This document shows, piece after piece, positions 27,870-35,732 of a stretch of DNA of 64,000 nucleotides; positions within the stretch are counted from its first letter, which is position 1, and every line of letters starts with the position of its first letter. This DNA is from Fibrobacterota bacterium (GTDB taxonomy: Bacteria > Fibrobacterota > Chitinivibrionia > Chitinivibrionales > Chitinispirillaceae), in contig JAEZKC010000106.1 of NCBI GenBank assembly GCA_023436205.1, positions 124,001 through 188,000 of the forward strand, given 5' to 3'. Under the pieces are notes generated by a model. It saw only the letters and a list, made by a program, of their open reading frames with translations, was not told the DNA's origin and did no database searches. The position numbers and the translations under genes are program-made.

Positions 27870-29681
27870 TTATCTTGTAGCTTGTTTTTTTCCAGCTTTT
27901 GAAGTTGTTCCCCCAACCGTTACAGGTACAGCTGCCGGTGTGGAACTTTTTTTGTTCATCCATATCTGTTGAACCAGACCAAATGCGCTGGAAAGAGTCC
28001 AGTAGAAAACCACTCCAGCAGGGAAACCGTTAAACATGATCAACATGATAATAGGCATCATGTAGATCATAGCCTTCTGATTAGGATCCTTAATAGTCAT
28101 CTTCTGCTGAAAGAAAGTGAGCACTGCCATGATAATAGGCATCAAAGCGACATTAGCTCCATAGAAGGGTATACCGGCTCCAGGTAGTGTGAACAACACT
28201 TCCGGCTGAGATAAGTCCTTCACCCAGGGAAGAAGAAATGATGCCGCTCCACGAAGTTCCACTGCCTTTCTCAACACTACGAAAAGTGCTATGAATATGG
28301 GCATCTGCAGAAACATCGGCAAACATCCCGGATTCAGCGGATTGATACCTTCTGCCTTATACAAAGCCATCAACTCCTCATTCATCTTCTGAGGATTGTT
28401 TTTGTGTTTGTTACGCAGCGCATTGATCTTGGGCTGTACATCTTTAAGTCTGTTCATTGACTTTGTACTGCTTGCAGTCATGGGATAAGTAATAAGTTTT
28501 GACAGTGCAGTCAGAAGTATGATCGCTACTCCATAATCTTTCACCAATCCATAAAGAAAAAGCATCACCTTGAGGATTATCTCGGCAATGGGAGGAAACC
28601 AGGAATCAGCCCATAAAATGTGCCGAGGCCATCCAAGAACAGGGAACATTATTTTTTCAAACTTCAGTCCAAATACACTTAGCTCGCCCACTTTACTGGG
28701 ACCAGCATAAATCCAACTTTCTACCTTGTTCTCATCAGCCATTTTCTGGAAACTGACTGAATAATTGATATCCTTGATCTTGCTGTGATTTGAATGGTCT
28801 TTTCCTTCTATTTTAAGATCGGCATCTGTAACTGTGTCTGCCACAACACCTATGAAGAAATACTTAGAAGTCATTCCAACCCAGCGATACTGACCCGCCG
28901 GTTCCTCTACGGTATTCTTATTCATCTCAAAATGCTGTACTGTTTTCCCATCAGAGTAATGAGCCCTTCTCTTATCTCCACCATATTTAGAGGATTTGTC
29001 TATAGCACTGGGTTGTTCAGATTCTTCAATACCACCCTTCCAACTAAGAATAACCTTGTTGTTTTTGATATCTTCACCCTGAACAGTGTACCCTATTTTG
29101 TAGGTATCGTTACTGAAGGAAAAAACCTTGCGAATAGTTTTTCCGTTAGCAGCTTTTACTTCCATAGCCAGTTCATAGGGTTTATCACCCACTTTCACTG
29201 GATTGACGGTGTCAGCCTCAGTTGTGAAAAACTTGTCATCGAAAGATTCATTATTGATGGCTAACTGAGCTCCACCCTCACTGCCTTTCGGAACCAGATC
29301 GATCATCTGATCTTTGCGATCGCCATTATAAAAGTAATCCTTCATTTTAAGAGAAATGATTCGTCCGCCTTTTGTACTGATCGTGGCGATATACTTGTTA
29401 GTTTCTATAACGACAGTTTTCTCATTCTGTGTCTGCTCAACTTCAACAGCCGTGTTTGTTGAGTCACTGGATTGAACTGGTGCAAGAGTATCGGGAGAAG
29501 GAACTTCCTCTTTCTCTTCGGCTTTTGGTTGAGCAGCTTGAGGCGGTGGAGTAACCTGTTGCGTTGGAATCGGTTTTTTCAGAACCTTGCCGTACCAGAA
29601 ATTATTCCATAGTGAACTGCTAAAGAAGACTACCGTGAGCGCTATAAGCACGAATGCAAGAATTGAATTCTTGTTGAACAT
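27870..29681 (-). CDS. yidC: Membrane protein insertase YidC
   Basis: 603 residues, Gram-negative form. N-terminal membrane span (ILAFVLIALTVVFFSSSLW), a low-complexity linker (PTQQVTPPPQAAQPK), a large periplasmic domain, then the five-span core: YGVAIILLTALSKLITYP, LPMFLQMPIFIALFVVL, and the last spans PIIMAVLTFF / IIMLIMFNGFPAGVVFYW. Cytoplasmic end is basic (KAGKKQATR). Inserts proteins with or without Sec. yidD overlaps its start by one base (TAATG), so the two are coupled. Confidence 0.97.
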   Translation of the reverse strand: MFNKNSILAFVLIALTVVFFSSSLWNNFWYGKVLKKPIPTQQVTPPPQAAQPKAEEKEEVPSPDTLAPVQSSDSTNTAVEVEQTQNEKTVVIETNKYIATISTKGGRIISLKMKDYFYNGDRKDQMIDLVPKGSEGGAQLAINNESFDDKFFTTEADTVNPVKVGDKPYELAMEVKAANGKTIRKVFSFSNDTYKIGYTVQGEDIKNNKVILSWKGGIEESEQPSAIDKSSKYGGDKRRAHYSDGKTVQHFEMNKNTVEEPAGQYRWVGMTSKYFFIGVVADTVTDADLKIEGKDHSNHSKIKDINYSVSFQKMADENKVESWIYAGPSKVGELSVFGLKFEKIMFPVLGWPRHILWADSWFPPIAEIILKVMLFLYGLVKDYGVAIILLTALSKLITYPMTASSTKSMNRLKDVQPKINALRNKHKNNPQKMNEELMALYKAEGINPLNPGCLPMFLQMPIFIALFVVLRKAVELRGAASFLLPWVKDLSQPEVLFTLPGAGIPFYGANVALMPIIMAVLTFFQQKMTIKDPNQKAMIYMMPIIMLIMFNGFPAGVVFYWTLSSAFGLVQQIWMNKKSSTPAAVPVTVGGTTSKAGKKQATR

Positions 29682-29941
29682 TATACACCTTTCACTTGGT
29701 GATTGTCTTTATGTGACACAGGATCGAATCCGCCTTTGGAAAACGGATTACATCTCAAAACTCTCCAAATAATTTTTACAACAGCAGTTGGAAGCGGCAA
29801 CGTCCTGACTGCTTCTTCCGCATAATGAGAGCAACTTGGCTCAAATCTACATGCGGGACCCTGCATGAGAAAAACCGTTTTCATACTCTGTATCATGGAG
29901 TATACGGTTTTAGCGATCATTTCTTTTGTGATTCTTGCCAT
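29681..29941 (-). CDS. yidD: Membrane protein insertion efficiency factor YidD
   Basis: 86 residues. Signature CRFEPSCSHYAEEAV with GPACRF upstream, then NPFSKGGFDPV. It is a small amphipathic protein at the inner membrane that assists insertion. It is in the usual place between rnpA and yidC, overlapping rnpA's end by 25 bases and yidC's start by one. Confidence 0.95.
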   Translation of the reverse strand: MARITKEMIAKTVYSMIQSMKTVFLMQGPACRFEPSCSHYAEEAVRTLPLPTAVVKIIWRVLRCNPFSKGGFDPVSHKDNHQVKGV

Positions 29942-30261
29942 TTATTAAAACAGCCCTTCATTACTTCGGCGTTAGAAAAATCTGATCCGGGTCGGGGCTG
30001 AATGAGGATATCAAAAAAGGGAGGATTTCGGTAAATATTCTGACGAAACAGTTCTCGGAATATTCTCTTCACTCTATTTCGCTGAACAGCATTTCCAATT
30101 CTCCTGGATACCAGGACCCCGAATCGGTCGTATTGTAGTTCATTCGATTTATAAATAATAGTAAAACCGTGACACATCCATTTCTGTCCTTCTTTGAACA
30201 GAGAGGATATCTCACGTTTTTTTCTAATTCGCCGGATACTGCTTAAGGTCAGAGTTTTCAG
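29917..30261 (-). CDS. rnpA: Ribonuclease P protein component (start uncertain, possibly CTG)
   Basis: Protein part of RNase P, which matures the 5' end of tRNAs. Core SSIRRIRKKREISSLFKEG and the RNR signature in RIGNAVQRNRVKRIFRE are intact. No ATG/GTG/TTG lies at the expected place. A CTG at 30261-30259 follows GGAGGG with a 3-4 base spacer and gives 114 residues, normal for RnpA. The only in-frame ATG (30336) is inside rpmH and would add 25 residues unlike the family. An rnpA-rpmH overlap is known in Thermus, so the long form cannot be excluded. Confidence 0.85.
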   Translation of the reverse strand: MKTLTLSSIRRIRKKREISSLFKEGQKWMCHGFTIIYKSNELQYDRFGVLVSRRIGNAVQRNRVKRIFRELFRQNIYRNPPFFDILIQPRPGSDFSNAEVMKGCFNKWQESQKK

Positions 30262-30283
30262 GTACCCTCCAGGTACCTCTATA

Positions 30284-30430
30284 CTACAAGGAATCTGAAA
30301 CGGTAAGACGTTTTCTGCCCTTTGCTCTTCTGGCACTGAGCACTTTTCTTCCGTTCTTTGTAGCCATACGAGCTCTGAAACCGTGCTTGTTAGCTCTTTT
30401 TCTTTTGGATGGCTGAAATGTTCTTTTCAT
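30284..30430 (-). CDS. rpmH: 50S ribosomal protein bL34
   Basis: 48 residues: MKRTFQPSKRKRANKHGFRA, then RRAKGRKRLTVS, the invariant bL34 sequence. AAGGAG sits seven bases before ATG 30430. A longer in-frame start (30487) reads into the promoter and is rejected. First gene of the leftward rpmH-rnpA-yidD-yidC unit. Confidence 0.97.
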   Translation of the reverse strand: MKRTFQPSKRKRANKHGFRARMATKNGRKVLSARRAKGRKRLTVSDSL

Positions 30431-30444
30431 GATTTTGCTCCTTT

Positions 30445-30487
30445 TTGGGAAAACACTAAATATGTGTTCTTCCCAATGCATTGTCAA
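30445..30487 (-). promoter_or_regulatory. rpmH promoter overlapped by a 12-bp dyad
   Basis: Minus strand: perfect -35 TTGACA (30487-30482), 17-base spacer, -10 CATATT (30464-30459). An inverted repeat, TTGGGAAAACAC (30445-30456) against GTGTTCTTCCCAA (30464-30476), one bulged base, centres on the -10 and covers the likely start site, which would suit repression by a DNA-binding protein. Confidence 0.6.
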
Positions 30488-30635
30488 TCCAAATTTTACT
30501 TCATAATCCAGAAGATTTTTTGTTCCCGGCGCACTATATTTAGATTCTAGCAGAATTTTATTTATATTTGTTTATATTGATATAAATTTTTGCTTCAATT
30601 TTTTCAGCTACAAAACTCTATCCCTGTTCAGCCCT
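30488..30635. other. AT-rich gap between divergent rpmH and dnaA
   Basis: About 150 bases with runs of T/A (TTTTATTTATATTTGTTTAT around 30557-30576) and no perfect DnaA box. It must hold the dnaA promoter and could be unwound DNA of the origin. Confidence 0.45.
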
Positions 30636-31988
30636 ATGCACATAAATCTCTGGAATTCTATTCTTGCACATATTTCTAGGTCTATCGATGCTCACCGATT
30701 TGAAACCTGGTTCAGGCCTCTTACAGTAACTGAAAATGAAGACCCCACAGTCTTATGTATTTTCGCTCCAAATCAGTTCATAGCTGATTTTTTGGATATG
30801 CATTATAAAAAAACCATTCTTTCAACAGCAAAACAGTATTCCTCAGAAATTCATGCCATAGTTTTTAAAGTGGCTCAAACTGAATCAGTTCAGGGTGAAG
30901 AAAAACCTTTGCCTTCTATTTCAGCTACCGTTTCTTCGCCTCCCCAGCCAACCCCCCCCTCCCCTTCATATCCCCAGCTCAACAAGAGATTCACCATGGA
31001 TACCTTTGTTGTGGGTCCCAACAATCAGTTCGCAAGAAGTGCTGCCCAAGCAGTCGCAGAATCTCCCGGGAAAACTAAGTTCAATCCTCTTCTTATATAT
31101 GGAGGAGTGGGACTGGGAAAAACCCATCTTCTGCAATCCATTGGAAATTATCAGCTTGCCAATAATCCCAAATCGATCATTACCTATATATCATCAGAAG
31201 AATTTTACCTTAACTTCATAGATGCCATAAAAAACAACAACACCCAGAAATTCACCACCCGTTTTCGATCCAGTGATATCCTCCTCATGGACGATATACA
31301 ATTTTTTGCTGGAAAAGAGAGTACTCAGGAAGAATTCTTCTATATATTTAATACCCTTTACCAAAATGGTAAACAGATTGTACTCACATCCGATCTGCCA
31401 CCAAGCTCTCTAAAGGGACTTCAGGACAGACTCATATCCCGATTTCAATGGGGACTTTCGGTAGATATTCAGCCTCCGGACCTGGAAACCAGAGTAGCCA
31501 TTCTCAAGAAAAAGGCTGAAGAGGACAATCTTAGTCTCCCTCTGGATATTCTTTACTACATAGCAGAACATGTTTCCTCAAATATCAGAGAACTTGAGGG
31601 AGTTGTGATCAGGTTACTTGCGTTTGCTTCCATCACCCGCTCCAATATAACAATGGATCTGGTGAAGAGTGTTCTTAAAGAAAACATAAAAACCGAAAAA
31701 ACAAAAATATCCATCGATGATATAATAGAAAAAGTCGCTGAATACTACAAAGTTCCGGTTAACAATCTTCGGGAGAAAAATCGGCGCAAGGAAGTGGCTT
31801 TTTGCCGTCAGGTGGCCATGTTTGTTTGTAAGTCAGTGACAAACAACAGTTTAAAGACAATAGGACTTAATTTCGGAGGAAGAGATCACAGTACGGTGAT
31901 TCATTCAATACAGCAAATTGAGGATCTTATTAAAAGGGATTCGACAGTAGCGCGTGATATTGACTATATTATCTCTTCTCTTAAGTAA
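30636..31988 (+). CDS. dnaA: Chromosomal replication initiator protein DnaA
   Basis: 450 residues. Domain I (LWNSILAHISRSIDAHRFETWF), a proline-rich linker (SSPPQPTPPSPSYPQ), AAA+ domain with Walker A GGVGLGKTHLL (from residue 156) and Walker B LLMDDIQFFAG, arginine-finger region RLISRFQWGL, and domain IV with the DnaA signature GGRDHSTVIHS. It opens the origin at DnaA boxes. No clear SD before the ATG. The neighbouring dnaN and box-rich gap mark the origin. Confidence 0.98.
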   Translation: MHINLWNSILAHISRSIDAHRFETWFRPLTVTENEDPTVLCIFAPNQFIADFLDMHYKKTILSTAKQYSSEIHAIVFKVAQTESVQGEEKPLPSISATVSSPPQPTPPSPSYPQLNKRFTMDTFVVGPNNQFARSAAQAVAESPGKTKFNPLLIYGGVGLGKTHLLQSIGNYQLANNPKSIITYISSEEFYLNFIDAIKNNNTQKFTTRFRSSDILLMDDIQFFAGKESTQEEFFYIFNTLYQNGKQIVLTSDLPPSSLKGLQDRLISRFQWGLSVDIQPPDLETRVAILKKKAEEDNLSLPLDILYYIAEHVSSNIRELEGVVIRLLAFASITRSNITMDLVKSVLKENIKTEKTKISIDDIIEKVAEYYKVPVNNLREKNRRKEVAFCRQVAMFVCKSVTNNSLKTIGLNFGGRDHSTVIHSIQQIEDLIKRDSTVARDIDYIISSLK

Positions 31989-32237
31989 TCAACATCAACA
32001 ATGTGTGTGTAAAATGTGGATAACATGTAATTTGAATTTACCAACAGCTTATCAATGCAGCTGGAAAAGATTTCCAAATTGTTATCCACAGGTAGTTTTT
32101 CAGGAAAATCAAAGACTTATCTGGATATAAATACTTATCCACATCTCTATATACTATTACTTTTATTATTAATACAGTTTATAATAGAATAATAAAGAGT
32201 TGATAATTCAACATTAAACGTTTCGGAGTGTTTATCT
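31989..32237. other. Origin of replication (oriC) candidate, dnaA-dnaN gap
   Basis: Perfect DnaA boxes at 32015-32023 (minus), 32082-32090 (plus) and 32135-32143 (plus). They are followed by an AT-rich stretch at about 32150-32215 (TTTTATTATTAATACAGTTT and onward) suited to unwinding. TATAAT at 32180-32185 may be a -10 for dnaN, with a poor -35. The arrangement of boxes plus AT-rich DNA beside dnaA is the textbook bacterial origin. Confidence 0.85.
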
Positions 32238-33383
32238 ATGTCGGTTCTCATACAAAAAAAAGATCTTCTCGACATCATGCAAAAAGCTTTTCCTCTTATT
32301 CCGGCCAAGAGCTCACTGCAGATTCTGTCCAATTTCAAACTGACCTATACCGATTCCGCTTTGGAGATATCAGCCACCGATTTAGATCATTCTCTCAAAG
32401 TGGTGGGGAAAGCAACTGGTGAAGCTCCGTTTGATATAACAGTTAATGCCCGCAAAATTTTCGAAATAGTAAGAGAGCTTCCTGAAGGCATGGTCATGCT
32501 GGATATAGATGAAACAGTGCTTCTTATAGAATCTGAAAAAGGATTTACCTGTAAAATTGCAGGAGCAGATTCAAACGATTTTCCAGGTTTTCCCCAAATT
32601 GAGGCTTTAAACGAATTCGAAATTCATATATCAAAGTTAAGAGAGATAATTGGAAAGAGTTCCTTTGCTGTAGCCAAGGATGAATCCAGGGCTTGCCTGT
32701 GTGGAATTCTCTGGGAGGTATCCGGAGATCGCAGCGGAATGATTGCCACTGACGGACACAGGCTGGGCAGCTCTTTTGTAAGCGGTTCTTTTAATGTATC
32801 TCAGAATTTAAGTGGAATTTTATCTCAGAAGAGCGTGGTAAACCTGGTAAGGATTCTGGATACCAAAGGGTCCGATGAAGTTGTGAAGGTACAGCTTGGA
32901 GAAAAGTACATTCTCTTCACGACACCTACTTTTTCCATGTGCTCGAAACTGATCGAGGGAGCTTATCCCGATTATACAAAAGTTATTCCCAGAAATAACC
33001 CTAAAAGTGCAATCGTGGATAGAGGAGCTTTTCTAGAAGCAGTACGACGTGTTTCTGTTCTTTCCAATCAGAAAAATCACCTGGTTAAATTCACATTCAG
33101 ACCGGGAAATCTGGAAATAGTGGTGCTCAATAGAGAGATTGGCGGGGAAGCACGTGAAACGCTGGCCATTGAGTATGATGGCGATGAGCACATAATTGGA
33201 TTTAACGGGCAGTATTTTACAGAGATTCTTGATATAATTAAAGTTCCTAAAGTTAAAGTGGAAATGAATACACAGATCAGTGCTTGTCTTCTCTTTCCTG
33301 TGCATGAGGATGAGAAGGGTAAAACGAGTGAAGATCTGTTTCTTATAATGCCGCTTAGAATTATGGATGAAGTGGCGGTATGA
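32238..33383 (+). CDS. dnaN: DNA polymerase III beta sliding clamp
   Basis: 381 residues; three clamp repeats. N-terminus MSVLIQKKDLLDIMQKAFPLI, middle CGILWEVSGDRSGMIATDGHR (typical clamp loop), and the C-terminus ending in LFLIMPLRI, the usual MPMRL-like tail. The dimer rings DNA and tethers polymerase III. GGAG lies about ten bases before the ATG. Confidence 0.97.
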   Translation: MSVLIQKKDLLDIMQKAFPLIPAKSSLQILSNFKLTYTDSALEISATDLDHSLKVVGKATGEAPFDITVNARKIFEIVRELPEGMVMLDIDETVLLIESEKGFTCKIAGADSNDFPGFPQIEALNEFEIHISKLREIIGKSSFAVAKDESRACLCGILWEVSGDRSGMIATDGHRLGSSFVSGSFNVSQNLSGILSQKSVVNLVRILDTKGSDEVVKVQLGEKYILFTTPTFSMCSKLIEGAYPDYTKVIPRNNPKSAIVDRGAFLEAVRRVSVLSNQKNHLVKFTFRPGNLEIVVLNREIGGEARETLAIEYDGDEHIIGFNGQYFTEILDIIKVPKVKVEMNTQISACLLFPVHEDEKGKTSEDLFLIMPLRIMDEVAV

Positions 33384-33401
33384 TTTTTGGAGTGGCTGGG
33401 A

Positions 33402-34559
33402 GTGAAAACTAAACTTATTTTCAGCCGCTCTCTATTTTTTTTATTTTTGCTCTTCTTCTCATCCAGGGGAGGATTACTGGAAGAGAGTTACAATCCGCTC
33501 GGCATTCCTCAATCAGTTTTCTATTATCCTTCGCTGCTCGCCTACCAAACAGGTTTGCCAATTTCTCTTCAAGTAGTAAAGAACAGTAGTTTTATGAATG
33601 TGAACTCAGCTGTGGCTGTTCCTTTCAGAAACAGTGGATTGGCTTTTGGGTATCAGTTTTTGGATACAGCAAACCGGCTTACAATTGGCTTTGGGCATGA
33701 TCGAAGGTTTTTTAATATAGGATCTTCATTTTCTTACGTTTTGAATGAAGATTATTCCGATGTTTCTCTTCTTGTGTCTTTAGGAAAAGTTTTAAATAAG
33801 CATCAGTTAGCACTTATCGGAGAAAACATAGCGGTAAGTCAGCGTGATAGTCTACATTGTTTTGGTTTGAAGGTTAATGCAAGCGGACCATTTGCTTATC
33901 ACCATAATATTTATTCTTACGATGTGAGCTTTTTTACATCCAGTGATAAGGATTTTTCCAGAATTGATAAGTGGGGAGGGCAGTTTAGGCTGAAGTTATC
34001 AACATCGAAACCACCACTTATCCACATTTCAACAGGTTATGAGTTTATAAGTGCTTATAAAGCACCGGTAGAGATGAAATATTATATTGATTTTGGAGTA
34101 TATGCCTTGGTTAAACCTGTTCTTTTAGGTTTATCTGGCGGGTATGAAGGAAAACAGAGTACCGATTACAGCTGTATTAATGGAACAATGTTTATTAATC
34201 CCAAGTTCAAGGTAGACAGAACTGCGCCTGAACTTTTTTTAAGTTACAAGGAAGCTCCTGATAGTGGTGTTTACTTCTCATTACGGTGCACTGATGATGA
34301 AAATGGTTCAGGGATAGAGGGATGGGTGCTGACTATAACACCGTTACCTAAAAAAAATGCGCCCGTTTTGAAAACTTTTTCAGGAGGATCTGTAGCTCCA
34401 TCCGTTGTACAATGGGATGGCAGAGATTCTCGTGGAAAAGAAATTAGAGAAAAACAAGTTTATGCGATCCTTACTGCTGTTGATAAGGAAGGCAACGGAT
34501 CATCAACGGAATGGAAGCTAATTGAAATTAATAGTTCAAGGATGTCCGACGGAAATTGA
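33402..34559 (+). CDS. Secreted/outer-membrane beta-barrel-like protein with C-terminal Ig-like (FlgD-type) domain
   Basis: 385 residues. Start GTG 33402 with GGAG upstream gives a signal peptide (KTKLIFSRSLFFLFLLFFSS); a TTG at 33387 is less likely. The middle alternates aromatic and polar residues as in outer-membrane barrels (NRLTIGFGHDRRFFNIGSSF, then SLHCFGLKVNAS). The NPLGIPQS opening resembles PorV/UPF0164-type proteins, weakly. The end, VVQWDGRDSRGKEI with VYAILTAVD, matches FlgD/CHU_C-like Ig repeats. It takes the place where recF and gyrB often follow dnaN. Two DnaA-box-like sites lie inside it (33996-34004, 34018-34026). Its end overlaps the convergent gene by 24 bases. Confidence 0.7.
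   Translation: MKTKLIFSRSLFFLFLLFFSSRGGLLEESYNPLGIPQSVFYYPSLLAYQTGLPISLQVVKNSSFMNVNSAVAVPFRNSGLAFGYQFLDTANRLTIGFGHDRRFFNIGSSFSYVLNEDYSDVSLLVSLGKVLNKHQLALIGENIAVSQRDSLHCFGLKVNASGPFAYHHNIYSYDVSFFTSSDKDFSRIDKWGGQFRLKLSTSKPPLIHISTGYEFISAYKAPVEMKYYIDFGVYALVKPVLLGLSGGYEGKQSTDYSCINGTMFINPKFKVDRTAPELFLSYKEAPDSGVYFSLRCTDDENGSGIEGWVLTITPLPKKNAPVLKTFSGGSVAPSVVQWDGRDSRGKEIREKQVYAILTAVDKEGNGSSTEWKLIEINSSRMSDGN
34018..34026 (+). promoter_or_regulatory. DnaA box inside the outer-membrane protein gene
   Basis: Perfect TTATCCACA, with TTATCAACA 13 bases before it at 33996-34004. Lying within coding sequence 0.6 kb past dnaN, it is likelier a titration or origin element than a promoter site. Confidence 0.5.
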
Positions 34560-35477
34560 TCTATCAAAAAAAAGGCGGACATCAGCAGTTATTGGGAAGT
34601 GATCTGAAGGATATCTTCCCTCCACGTTTGAACGGATTATTTCTGAGTGAAGAATTTTAGTTTCGGGATTTACAAAGATATAGTCCAGCTTCGGACCGAA
34701 ACCTTTTCCCCAGAACATATGGAAAGTTCCACCCTGAGCTTTCGGGTGAAGATTCCTGAAGGTATCTTCCAGGGGAAAGGAGTTAATCATTTTCGAGTCC
34801 CGGTTTTGTTGAAAATTTTCTTTTCCTCTCATGTACTTGATTAGAGGGTTACCCTCCCCCACATTAAAATCACCAAGAATGATTACTGGCAGATTATAAG
34901 GATTATGCAGTTTTATATGTTTTTGCATAAGAGCGATACTGTTCCAGCGGCTATTAGCGTTCCGGTGGTCCAGATGCATATTGTAGACGAAAAACTTATC
35001 ATGTGATTTTTTGTCGACAAGAGCAGCCCAGGTGCAGATTCTGGGCAATTTATTACCCCAGCTTTTTGAGCCCGGAACCGAAGGGGTTTCTGAAAGCCAG
35101 AAAGTACCGGAAGAGTCAATTTTGAATCGTTCAGTCTGGTAGAGAATGGTAGAGTGTTCTCCGGAGTCTAAACCATCATCTCTGCCTTTGCCAATTTCTC
35201 CGTAATGGTGAAGATTGCCTCTGATTTCATCCAACTGAAAACGCAGAGCTTCCTGCAGTCCGATGACATCGGCTTTTTGATGAGCAATCAGGTCCATGAC
35301 CTGGTTGCGCCGATGGCTCCAGCTGTTTTTTCCGTCATTGGCGGTACCATAACGGATATTGAAACTCATGATTTTCAAATCGAGAGAATCCTGACTTGTG
35401 ATTGTTTCAGAAGATGCAAGCGATTGAGTTATCATCAAAGTTGATAAAATTAAAGGAAAAATGTTTAAGGAATTCAA
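34536..35477 (-). CDS. Secreted endonuclease/exonuclease/phosphatase-family hydrolase
   Basis: 313 residues. Signal peptide NIFPLILSTLMITQSLAS. EEP motifs in order: IMSFNIRYG, VIGLQEAL (metal Glu), VYNMHLDH, ILGDFNVG (Asp/Asn), LDYIFV and the final SDHFPI. These residues cleave phosphodiester bonds in nucleases, sphingomyelinases or inositol phosphatases; the substrate is not readable from sequence. The start is TTG 35477, without a strong SD. It would act outside the cytoplasm. Confidence 0.82.
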   Translation of the reverse strand: MNSLNIFPLILSTLMITQSLASSETITSQDSLDLKIMSFNIRYGTANDGKNSWSHRRNQVMDLIAHQKADVIGLQEALRFQLDEIRGNLHHYGEIGKGRDDGLDSGEHSTILYQTERFKIDSSGTFWLSETPSVPGSKSWGNKLPRICTWAALVDKKSHDKFFVYNMHLDHRNANSRWNSIALMQKHIKLHNPYNLPVIILGDFNVGEGNPLIKYMRGKENFQQNRDSKMINSFPLEDTFRNLHPKAQGGTFHMFWGKGFGPKLDYIFVNPETKILHSEIIRSNVEGRYPSDHFPITADVRLFFDRSISVGHP

Positions 35478-35732
35478 TAAAATAGTCTCGGTTAGGGTGT
35501 ACTAGAATTAGATACAGAGGGGGATAAATTGTAGCGAAAGGAAAAAAATGGGTAAATCTCTTAATTTTAACGATTAAATGGTATAAAAATAATAAGGTCG
35601 GCAAAAATACGAAATTCGTTGGCTTTTTTCAAGGGGTGACCTATATTGTATTTAATCCATTTGCCAGAGTGGTGATTTGGATACAGGATTCAGGTCCTTA
35701 ATGACATCCAATTTGCGAATTTCGAGCCCTTT

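Noticed and set aside
33149..33164. parS-like half site (CACGTGAAAC) inside dnaN
   Set aside because: Only about 11 of 16 positions match; the left arm is absent.
34541..34583. GATGTCCG/CGGACATC inverted repeat with A8 between arms
   Set aside because: Left arm lies in both convergent coding regions and the run is inside the loop, so it does not read as a normal terminator.
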